Assembly (NCBI GenBank): GCA_046233135.1
Contig: JBJXHN010000004.1
Coordinates: 372,001 to 436,000 of the forward strand
Source: JBJXHN01 sp046233135
GTDB taxonomy: Bacteria; Pseudomonadota; Alphaproteobacteria; Rhodospirillales; Rhodospirillaceae
Direction of reading: 5' to 3'
DNA length: 64,000 bases
Shown here: in pieces, positions 50,384 through 58,158 of the stretch
Numbering within the stretch: the first letter of the stretch is position 1
Layout: every line of letters begins with the position of its first letter
Notes under the pieces: model-generated
The model's database searches: none
What the model saw: the letters and a program-made list of their open reading frames with translations, nothing else
Told to the model about the DNA's origin: nothing
Program-made: the position numbers and the translations under genes

Positions 50384-53300
50384 ATGGATCGATCCCTTTT
50401 CGCCTTCATCTGGCGTTACAGCCGTGCCCAGCAGATCAAGGCGCTGCTGCTGACCGTGGTGTCGTTCCCGTTCTTGTATCTGTCCCTGGATCTGCCCAAG
50501 ACCATCGTCAACAAGGCCATCAACGGCGAGGCGGGCACCCACACCCTGCTGGGGGTGGAGATGGGGCAGATATCCTATCTGTGGGCGCTGTGCGGGGCTT
50601 TCCTGGCCCTGGTCTTCATCAACGGCGGCTTCAAGTACGCCATCAACGTCTACAAGGGCGTGCTGGCCGAACGCATGCTGCGCCGCCTGCGCTACATGCT
50701 GGTGCAACGGGTGCTGCGCTTCCCGCTGGCCCGCTTCCGCACCGTCAGCCAGGGCGAAATCGTCGCCATGGTCACTGCCGAGACCGAACCCCTGGGCGGC
50801 TTCTTCGGCGATGCCTTTGCCTTGCCGGCGTTCCAGGGCGGCATCCTGCTGACCATCCTGGTCTTCATGTTCGTCCAGGATCCGGTGCTGGGTGTGGCCG
50901 CCATCGCCCTGTACCCGCTACAGGCCTGGCTGATTCCCAAGATGCAGCGCCGCGTGAACCTGATGAACAAGGAGCGCGTGCGCACCGTCCGCAAGCTGTC
51001 GGAACGGCTGGGCGAGACCGTGCAGGGGGTGTCTGATATCCATGCCAACAACACCAGCCGGTACGAACTGGCCGATTACGCCAACCGCATGGGCATCATC
51101 TTCGGCATCCGCTTCAAGATCTACAAGCTCAAGTTCTTCATCAAGTTCCTCAATAACTTCCTGGCCCAGCTGACGCCTTTCTTCTTCTATGCCATCGGCG
51201 GCTATCTGGTGATCCAGGGCGACCTGTCCTTCGGGGCGCTGGTGGCCATCCTGGCCGCTTACAAGGACCTGTCCGCGCCCTGGAAGGAAATGCTGAACTG
51301 GTATCAGCAGCTGGAAAACGCCCGCATCAAATACGAACAGGTGACCGAACAGTTCGACGCGCCAGGCATGATGGACGAAGCCCTGATGTGGTCCGGCGAT
51401 CAGGACGGCGCGCCGCTGGACGGCCGGCTGGAAGCCACCAACGTGGTGTTGCAGGAAGACGAGGGCGAGCGGCAGGTGGACGGGGTGACCCTGGCCTTCG
51501 ACCTGACCGACCATGTGGCCCTGACCGGCCCGGGGGGCGGCGGGAAGAGCGATCTTGCCCGCCTGCTGGCCCGTCAGGTGCTGCCTTCGGCGGGGCGGAT
51601 TTCCGTCGGCGGCCGGGATCTCGCCACCCTGCCCGAGTCGGTGACCGGGCGGGACATCGCCTATGTGGATCAGGAAAGCTATCTGCGGGCCGGTACCCTG
51701 CGCGATGCCCTGCTGTACGGCCTGAAACACGTCCCCGTGGCCGGCGATATGGAGCTGGACAGCACCGACCGGCGGGAGGCCGAGGCTTCGGGCAACTCCG
51801 TCGACCCCATCGCCGCCGACTGGGTGGGCGAGCGGGGCGAGGACGGTGTGGCCCTGAACGACCGGCTGGTGGCGGTGCTGCGCCTCGTCGGGCTGGAAGA
51901 CGATGTCTTCGCCATGGGCCTGCGCCAGACCGTCAGCGCCGACAGTGCCGGAGAGCTGGGCGGCTGCCTGCTGGAAGCCCGGGACCGGATGGTGGCCCGG
52001 TTGCAGGAAGAAGGGGTGGGCGATCTTGTGGAGCGCTTCCATCCGGACCGCTTCAACCGCAACGCCTCGGTGGCGGACAACCTGCTGTTCGGCATGGCGG
52101 TGCACGAGGATTTCTTCCCCGATAACCTGCCCTGTCAGCCGGTGATGCGCGCCGTGCTGGACGAAACCGGCCTGGACGAGACCTTCCTGGACATCGGTCG
52201 GCGCACGGCAGTGCTGATGATCGACCTGTTCCAGGACCTGCCGCCGGGCCACGAGTTCTTCGAACGCTACGGCTTCTTCGACGCCGAACAGCTGCCCGAA
52301 TACCAGCGGATCCTCAATGCCAGCCGCAACGGCACCGATGCGCTGTCGTCGGGGGACCGGGAGCGGCTGCGCGCCCTGCCGTTCCGCCTGGTGCCCGCCC
52401 GTCATCGCCTGGGGCTGATCGAAGACGCGCTGGAAGAGCGGATCCTTTCCGCCCGCCGCCTGTTCGCCGAGCGCATGGCCGCCACAGGCAACGGCGGCGT
52501 GGCGTTCTTCGACGAAGCTCGGCTGAACCCGGCGCAGACGGTGCGCGAGAACGTGCTGTTCGGCAAGGTGGCCGCCGACAAGGCCAAGGCGGCCGAACGG
52601 GTGGACGAGATGCTGGCCGAGGTGGTGGACGATCTGGAGATGTTCTCCGACATCGTCGCCCTGGGCCTGGACAGCGAGATCGGCATCGCCGGCAAGCGCC
52701 TGGGGCCTGCCCAGCGTCAGCAGGTGGTGATCGCCCGCGCCCTGCTGAAGCAGCCGCGCCTGATGGTGGTCAACGAAGCGATCCCCGCCCTGGATTCCGC
52801 CACCGCCACCCTGGTGCGCGACAGCGTGGTGTCCGCGCAGGACGGGCGCGGCCTGGTCTGGGTGGAAACCCGGCTGGAGACGGAAGCCCCCTTCACCCAG
52901 ATTTTCACCATGGAACGCGGCCGTCTGACCAGCCGGCCCGGCGGCAAGGCACCGGCGGAAAGCGGGGAGGCACCGGACGAGGCGGCCGCGGCGCCGGCTG
53001 CGGCCGAACCCCCGGCGGCAACGGACGGCGAGGACGGACAGGACAGCGCGAGCGGCGTGGCACGGGAAGCCCGCCTGCTGGCCGGCGTTCCTTTCTTCAG
53101 CGGCCTGGATGCCTCGACCCTGAAGCTGCTGGCCTTCACCAGCGACCGGCGGACGTATGCTGCGGGCGACACCATCATGCGCCAGGGCGAAATGGCCGAG
53201 AACGCCTATGTGATCATGTCCGGCAAGGTGGCGGTGCTGGTGGAGACCGAAGACGGCGAGCGCCAGGTGGCGGTCCGTGGCCCCGGCGATCTGGTGGGCG

Positions 53301-53938
53301 AACTGGCCCTGCTGTGCGAAGCACCGCGCACGGCGACCCTGCGGGCCGAGGAACCGGCCGAGGCCTTGCGCATTTCCGCCGATGTCTTTGCTCAGGTGGT
53401 CGGCGACAACGCCCAGGTGGCCACCAGCCTGCTGCGCATCATCGCCCGCCGCTTCGAGGCCAGCATGCGCGAGCTGAGCGGCGGCAAGGCGCTGTACGAC
53501 CCGGGCACGCGCCTGCCCAACGCCGACATGCTGCGCACGCACCTGCGCCGCGCCCTGAAGAAGGCCGAACCGGCCGGGGGGGCCTTGTGCCTGGTCAAGC
53601 TGCATGGCTTGCAGCCGGTGCTGGAAACCCTGGGCAAGGGAGCAGAGGAGCGGCTGTTCAAAAAGGTGGTGCGGCGTCTGCGTCAGGCGACTCACGAGAT
53701 GGACACGGTGGCCCGGCTCAGCTGGTCGCACTTCGCCGTTCTGGCGGCGGGGACCACGCCGGACGCCCTGGAAGCTGCAGTGCACCAGTCCTTCGCCGAG
53801 CCCTTCCGCTTCGGTCGGGAGGTTGTCAACGCCGAGGATCTCGTGACCCTGGAAACCCTGGCGCTGTCGTCGACTGTAGAAGAGGCCGTGGACGTCCTGT
53901 CCTCTCCGGCCGCCGATCCGGGCGCGGCGGGGGAGTGA
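50384..53938 (+). CDS. ABC exporter-like protein with altered ATPase, cyclic-nucleotide-binding and degenerate GGDEF-like domains
   Basis: A 1184-residue multidomain membrane protein. Residues ~10-330: type I ABC exporter membrane domain. Residues ~350-845: an NBD with intact Walker A (GPGGGGKS, 382-389) but a signature reading LGPAQRQQ from 773, Walker B LMVVNE (N797 replaces the Asp) and VWVETRL in place of the H-loop; about 380 residues separate Walker A and signature. Acidic linker ~850-890. Residues ~892-1025: cNMP-binding domain with an intact cassette GELALLCEAPRTAT (E973, R982). Residues ~1038-1170: GGDEF-like, from YDPGTRLPNADML to ARLSWSHFAVL, the GGDEF loop being lost. ATG 50384 has ACAGGA 7 bases upstream. 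Confidence 0.85.
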   Translation: MDRSLFAFIWRYSRAQQIKALLLTVVSFPFLYLSLDLPKTIVNKAINGEAGTHTLLGVEMGQISYLWALCGAFLALVFINGGFKYAINVYKGVLAERMLRRLRYMLVQRVLRFPLARFRTVSQGEIVAMVTAETEPLGGFFGDAFALPAFQGGILLTILVFMFVQDPVLGVAAIALYPLQAWLIPKMQRRVNLMNKERVRTVRKLSERLGETVQGVSDIHANNTSRYELADYANRMGIIFGIRFKIYKLKFFIKFLNNFLAQLTPFFFYAIGGYLVIQGDLSFGALVAILAAYKDLSAPWKEMLNWYQQLENARIKYEQVTEQFDAPGMMDEALMWSGDQDGAPLDGRLEATNVVLQEDEGERQVDGVTLAFDLTDHVALTGPGGGGKSDLARLLARQVLPSAGRISVGGRDLATLPESVTGRDIAYVDQESYLRAGTLRDALLYGLKHVPVAGDMELDSTDRREAEASGNSVDPIAADWVGERGEDGVALNDRLVAVLRLVGLEDDVFAMGLRQTVSADSAGELGGCLLEARDRMVARLQEEGVGDLVERFHPDRFNRNASVADNLLFGMAVHEDFFPDNLPCQPVMRAVLDETGLDETFLDIGRRTAVLMIDLFQDLPPGHEFFERYGFFDAEQLPEYQRILNASRNGTDALSSGDRERLRALPFRLVPARHRLGLIEDALEERILSARRLFAERMAATGNGGVAFFDEARLNPAQTVRENVLFGKVAADKAKAAERVDEMLAEVVDDLEMFSDIVALGLDSEIGIAGKRLGPAQRQQVVIARALLKQPRLMVVNEAIPALDSATATLVRDSVVSAQDGRGLVWVETRLETEAPFTQIFTMERGRLTSRPGGKAPAESGEAPDEAAAAPAAAEPPAATDGEDGQDSASGVAREARLLAGVPFFSGLDASTLKLLAFTSDRRTYAAGDTIMRQGEMAENAYVIMSGKVAVLVETEDGERQVAVRGPGDLVGELALLCEAPRTATLRAEEPAEALRISADVFAQVVGDNAQVATSLLRIIARRFEASMRELSGGKALYDPGTRLPNADMLRTHLRRALKKAEPAGGALCLVKLHGLQPVLETLGKGAEERLFKKVVRRLRQATHEMDTVARLSWSHFAVLAAGTTPDALEAAVHQSFAEPFRFGREVVNAEDLVTLETLALSSTVEEAVDVLSSPAADPGAAGE

Positions 53939-53999
53939 GACTCTCCCGCCTTCCCCTCGGGCCTCAAGCCGCAGGCATGCGGTACCACGTGGTCATGCC

Positions 54000-54036
54000 T
54001 ACCCGACGAAGGATGAAACCCTTCGCCGGGCGGGTA
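54000..54036. terminator. Hairpin between convergent genes
   Basis: TACCCG..CGAAGG pairs with CCTTCG..CGGGTA, ending one base before the stop of the minus-strand lipoprotein gene. No long T tract. A 10-bp palindrome ACCACGTGGT lies just upstream. Confidence 0.5.
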
Positions 54037-54696
54037 TTACTCTCTGAACACCAGTTTGCGCAGCCGGTCTTTCAGGACCTCCCACGGCGTGGGACCCAGG
54101 GGATCGGCGACGCCCGGCGTCTGGCAATAGGCGCCGCGCAGATAGGCGTCCTTGGTCTCCGCCGGGGCCTTGGAGCCGATGCGCATGGGGGCGAAAAAGG
54201 CCGCGCAGGACCGGGCGAGTCCGTCGGCGGTCATGACCCGGGTGGGGCCGAAGGGCAATTCCTCGGTGCCGTGGGTGACAGCGGCGGGAGCGATGCCGGT
54301 GCGGGCGGCCAGGGCGTCGCGGTACAACGCCTCGGCCAGATCCGCGGCCGGCGGGTCGGCAGGCAGGCTGCGGGCGCCGGTGTAACGGGCATAGAGGATC
54401 GCACCTCCCGGCAGGCTTTGGGCATAGAGCATGCGCCCGGGCAGGGAGGTAAAGGTGATCGGCCCGCGCTCCATGCCCTCGGGCAGGGGGACGAGCAGGC
54501 GGGTCTGGGTGATCTCCAGCATGGCCGAAGGCTCCGGCGGTCCGTCAAGCCAGGCCTCGGTGGGGCGCAGGCTGTCGGGATCCTCGCGGGGCGGGGCGTC
54601 GGGATCGGCGGGCGTGGCGCAGGCGGCCAGAAGCAGCAGCAGGGCGACGGACGCGCCGCGTCGAAGGGGCGCGATGGGCAGGCAATGGGACGGCAT
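54037..54696 (-). CDS. Hypothetical lipoprotein
   Basis: A 219-residue protein with a lipoprotein signal: basic N-terminus, Leu-rich stretch and LAAC with Cys26. A Pro/Asp-rich spacer follows, then a domain with MLYAQSLPGGAILYARYTGA and two further cysteines late in the chain (ARSCAAFF, GAYCQTPG). No known family recognised. The ATG at 54696 opens the signal; a longer frame to 54753 adds an Arg/Pro-rich leader. Confidence 0.7.
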   Translation of the reverse strand: MPSHCLPIAPLRRGASVALLLLLAACATPADPDAPPREDPDSLRPTEAWLDGPPEPSAMLEITQTRLLVPLPEGMERGPITFTSLPGRMLYAQSLPGGAILYARYTGARSLPADPPAADLAEALYRDALAARTGIAPAAVTHGTEELPFGPTRVMTADGLARSCAAFFAPMRIGSKAPAETKDAYLRGAYCQTPGVADPLGPTPWEVLKDRLRKLVFRE

Positions 54697-54865
54697 GGCG
54701 GCTCTCGACCGTGACGGAAGGCGCCAGCCTACCCGCTGCGGAGGCCGGGGCAAAGGGGAGAGAACCCCGGCGGGTCCGGAAACCGGCCCGGCGAGGCAAA
54801 GGACGCCCCGCCGGTAGCCGCTTTTGAAAGACGACCCCCGGATGCCTCGGGAGTCGGGGCTGCCG

Positions 54866-55327
54866 TCAGGCGCGGGCCTTGGCCAGTCGCGCCTGGGCGT
54901 CCTGGCGGCGCATTTCGTCGGCGAGGTCGCTGGAAATCACCTTCTTGTTCACCGGATTGAACAAGGTCCCCAGGGTCTTGGCCATGGCGATGCCCACGGG
55001 AATGCCGATGATGCTAATGAACAGTCCGGCGACCTGAAGAACCTGGATGAAGGCGAGGAACAGGCCGAAGGGAACCCAAAGAACCATGATGATCGTGGAA
55101 TAGGTTTCCCAGCCGGAGTTTTTGGGCTTCTTGCGGGAGATTTTTCTCGCATCCACCAGCTCGCGGCCGAATGGCGCGAAATAGAACTTCCCCATCTCCA
55201 TCAGGCCAAGACCGATCGGCGCCGCGACGACGGTCGCCGTCAGAAGGAGGCCCAACAGATAGGTGATGATGGCATTAATAAAACCGCAAAACGGAACATG
55301 CCAAATGATGTTGCCGAACACGCGCAT
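54866..55327 (-). CDS. yccF: YccF domain inner-membrane protein (DUF307)
   Basis: A 153-residue membrane protein. Two YccF-type halves are visible: FGNIIWHVPFCGFINAIITY through TVVAAPIGLGLMEMGKFYFA with PFGRE, and WVPFGLFLAFIQVLQVAGLF with ISIIGIPVGIAMAKTL. Length matches E. coli YccF (148). Function not established. ATG 55327 has AGGAGG 6-7 bases upstream. Monocistronic, in a locally AT-rich neighbourhood. Confidence 0.88.
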   Translation of the reverse strand: MRVFGNIIWHVPFCGFINAIITYLLGLLLTATVVAAPIGLGLMEMGKFYFAPFGRELVDARKISRKKPKNSGWETYSTIIMVLWVPFGLFLAFIQVLQVAGLFISIIGIPVGIAMAKTLGTLFNPVNKKVISSDLADEMRRQDAQARLAKARA

Positions 55328-55638
55328 GGATACCTCCTGGTATGTAATGGCCCGCTGAACGTGGCTTTAGTGCTGTATGGTAGTTGCTGGTTCTGTGTCT
55401 AGTATAAAATTTCTAGTAACACTTGCTGTTGTGCTGAATCAATAGACTAATTGTAGGTAGATGGGCTTCTGAGGCTAAAGTCTCGGTAGCCGGTTTTATC
55501 AGGGAAATATTATTTTCATGTCGAAATGATAAGTGTGTTTGTGCTTTGGACCCTGATTCGGCCGTCCGGCGCCGGTTTTCTCCGCCGTCGTCCCTGCCGG
55601 ATCCCGAGCGTGGCGACCGTGAGGGAGCGAAGGCCGCG
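55328..55638. other. AT-rich gap between yccF and a LysR gene
   Basis: 311 bases. It contains the yccF promoter on the minus strand and the 3' end of the LysR transcript. The AT-rich part 55380-55540 has no recognisable gene or repeat. Confidence 0.5.
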
Positions 55639-56598
55639 TCAGCAGCCGTGCTTCCGCCATTTTGAAAGGACGGGCCGGATCGGTGGTTCCAGGCCGTCCA
55701 GCAGGTCGGTGACCTGGGTCCACCGGGCCTCTGCCTCGGTCACCAGCCAGGGCAGCAGGCGGTCCAGGGGCGGGCGCGGTGATCGTCCCGGCGGGCCATC
55801 GGCCGGCCAGGTGAGCCAGTAGGTGCCCAGTGCCACCACGCCGGTGTCCGGGACGGCGGGGACCAGACGGCCGGAGGCCAGATCCTCGGCGACGAAGAAG
55901 ACATTGGCGAGCACGATCCCCGCCCCATCGAGGGCGGCCTGGATGGCGTTATCGTCGGTTTCGAACCCGGCGGGCCAGCGGTTCGGCAGGTGAGCGCCGG
56001 GCACCGTATCGGCCCAGACCCGCCAGTCCCAGGGATCGGCGGTGTTCTTCAGCAGGGGCGCCGTTGCCAGATCGGCGCGGTCGGTCAGGCGCAAGGCCGG
56101 CGGAGCGACGGGCAGGGACAGGTCAACCGCCAGGATCGTGCCCGGCTCCGGCGGCGGCTCTCCGGGCCGGCAATAGACCACGCCGGCGGCAGCGTCATGC
56201 AGGCGCGGGTCATAGGGGCGGTCGGCGGCGATCAGACTGACCGGCGGGTCCGGCCTATCCCTTTGCCAGCGCCGCAGCGCCGCCAGCAACCAGCGCAGCG
56301 CCAGGGTCGGGGGCGCGCGGAACACCAGTTCCGCATCCGTCGGCGGCCGGAAGGCGGCGGTCAGTTGATCGAGCGCGGCCGTCGCCTCGGGCAGGGCGCG
56401 GGCGCCCAGGGCGGTCAGGGCCACGCCCTGGGGCTCGCGATGGAACAGGGGGGCACCCAGGTGACTTTCCAGCCGCCGGATCTGGTGGCTGATGGCGCCC
56501 TGGGTAACGCCCAGCTCCTGCGCCGCCCGGCCGAAGCCCCCCAGACGGGCGGCAGCCTCGAAAGCGCGAACGGCGGACAGGGGCGGAAGACGGCGCAT
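55639..56598 (-). CDS. LysR-family regulator (GcvA-like)
   Basis: A 319-residue regulator. N-terminal helix-turn-helix: LSAVRAFEAAARLGGFGRAA followed by QELGVTQGAISHQIRRLE, close to the GcvA branch. The C-terminal effector domain is divergent and short on conserved features. The ATG at 56598 begins MRRLPPLSAVRAFEA, the usual start. It is divergent from the EamA transporter gene, which is its likely target. Confidence 0.88.
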   Translation of the reverse strand: MRRLPPLSAVRAFEAAARLGGFGRAAQELGVTQGAISHQIRRLESHLGAPLFHREPQGVALTALGARALPEATAALDQLTAAFRPPTDAELVFRAPPTLALRWLLAALRRWQRDRPDPPVSLIAADRPYDPRLHDAAAGVVYCRPGEPPPEPGTILAVDLSLPVAPPALRLTDRADLATAPLLKNTADPWDWRVWADTVPGAHLPNRWPAGFETDDNAIQAALDGAGIVLANVFFVAEDLASGRLVPAVPDTGVVALGTYWLTWPADGPPGRSPRPPLDRLLPWLVTEAEARWTQVTDLLDGLEPPIRPVLSKWRKHGC

Positions 56599-56719
56599 GG
56601 GACAGGGCCTTTTGGGGGCGGCGGGGGATCGAACAGGGCGGATATGCTCAAGGACGCGCTGAACGAAATGGGGATGAGGGGGGCCGGGGCTCAAGACCGG
56701 TCCGCGTCTCCGGCCTTCC

Positions 56720-56752
56720 TCCACCCCCATCAATTTTCCTCATGGGTGGGGG
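56720..56752. promoter_or_regulatory. Imperfect inverted repeat in the lysR/eamA gap
   Basis: CCACCCCCAT and ATGGGTGGGGG flank an AT-rich centre (CAATTTTCCTC). The position between the divergent regulator and transporter suits a regulator site. Confidence 0.35.
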
Positions 56753-56829
56753 CAACCGAACTGGTTTGCGCCGGCTGCCGTTTCCGACGACCGTAGCGCT
56801 TTCGGCAATCGTCTCGGAAGGCGCTGTCC

Positions 56830-57756
56830 ATGATCCCCGCTCATCCCGCTTCTGTCTCGGACTCTCTCTGGAGGCCCGTGCTGGGCATGCTGTGGGCGTT
56901 TGGCGGTGTGGCGCTTTTCTCGGTCGTTTTCGCCTCCGGGCGGTTGCTGGGGGGCGCGGTTCCCGCCGAGCAGATCCTGTTCCTGCGCTTCGGTTCCGGC
57001 GCCTTGTTCCTTCTGATGCTGGCTTTGGCCTCGCCGGAGGGGCTGCGCGGATGCGCCAGCCCCAAGCCCTGGCAGCACCTGCTGCGCTGCGCCCTGGGGA
57101 TGAGCGGCGGATTGTGTGCGATCAAGGCCGCGACCCTGCTTCCCGTGGCCGACGCGGCGGCGCTGGGGCTGCTGGAAGGGCCGCTGACCGTGCTGTTCGG
57201 CGCCATCCTGCTGGCGGAACGGGTGGGGATGGTGCGGTGGATGGGGGTGGCGCTCACCCTGTTCGGCGCCCTGGTGGTGGCCCGTGACGGCCTGCCCGTG
57301 CTGGCCGATCTGCTGCGCCTGGCGGTCGAGCCCGGGGCGGTGCTGGCCGTCGGCGGTGCGGCGCTGATGGGACTGGAGAATATTCTGATCCGTCTGGGGG
57401 CGATCCGGGAACGGCCGCTGGCCATCCTGTTGCACGTCAATGTCTTTGGCCTGCTGTTGCTGGCGCCGGTGGTGCTTCCCCGCTGGGTGGCCATGGACGG
57501 AGCGACGGTCGCCCTTGTGCTGGCCCTGGGTCCCCTGGCGATTGCCGGCCAGTTCTGCAACATCCGGGGCTATGCGCTGGCCGAGGCCTCGGTTATCGGT
57601 CCGGTGGCCACCGCCTGGCTGCCCTGCGCGGCGCTGATCGACTGGATCGCCTTCGATATCGCCCCCGGCCCCGCGTTGGCGGCCGGGGGCATGTTGATGC
57701 TCGTCGGCGCCATGCTGCTGACGCGCAGCCGGCGGCGGAAGGTGCAGGTTGCGTGA
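56830..57756 (+). CDS. EamA/DMT-family transporter
   Basis: A 308-residue membrane protein with ten predicted helices in two EamA repeats (GVALFSVVFASGRLLGGAVP...; second repeat from ~160, GAALMGLENILIRLG). The first repeat ends in LLEGPLTVLFGAILLAERVG, the typical DMT motif. Probably exports a small metabolite; substrate unknown. The C-terminus is basic (SRRRKVQVA). Divergent LysR gene likely regulates it. Confidence 0.85.
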   Translation: MIPAHPASVSDSLWRPVLGMLWAFGGVALFSVVFASGRLLGGAVPAEQILFLRFGSGALFLLMLALASPEGLRGCASPKPWQHLLRCALGMSGGLCAIKAATLLPVADAAALGLLEGPLTVLFGAILLAERVGMVRWMGVALTLFGALVVARDGLPVLADLLRLAVEPGAVLAVGGAALMGLENILIRLGAIRERPLAILLHVNVFGLLLLAPVVLPRWVAMDGATVALVLALGPLAIAGQFCNIRGYALAEASVIGPVATAWLPCAALIDWIAFDIAPGPALAAGGMLMLVGAMLLTRSRRRKVQVA

Positions 57757-58158
57757 TTGCTCTGTGTGCGACCTTTTTGCCCTTTGTCGGCTCTCCCATC
57801 CGGTTTTACTTAATTGTATGGGCGATGTGGTATATCGCCAAAGTAAAATAGCATATCGCTGGAAGTAAATCCCACATAGCATCCTCCTTCGCATAAGGTG
57901 GTGCACATTTCGTCTGATCTGTCTTTCATGCTACAAGGTAAAATTCTTCCTTTCAACGAAAAAGAGCAATGCTTTCTATTTTTATTTATGAAGATTTGAT
58001 GGATCTATCTCTTGCGAGCATATTCCAAAACGCATTACTTTTCGCATTATGGGAATTCGCATTTTGCAAAAACAACTATGATGGGTTTTCCTTTGAGGGG
58101 TGATGTCGGTGGTGTCCATGGAGGAATGGGCGGTAGTGACTTTCAAAGGTAAGTAAAT
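57757..58158. other. AT-rich gap without recognisable gene
   Basis: 402 bases with AT content well above the flanks. GGCGAT and ATCGCC form a small inverted repeat near 57820. No open frame with a credible start, no terminator-like hairpin with T tract, and no RNA gene were seen. Confidence 0.5.

Noticed and set aside
50918..53785. A 955-codon open frame on the minus strand opposite the ABC-like gene
   Set aside because: It is a shadow frame caused by high GC at third codon positions; its translation is His/Gln/Arg-rich with no domains, while the plus-strand frame shows clear families.
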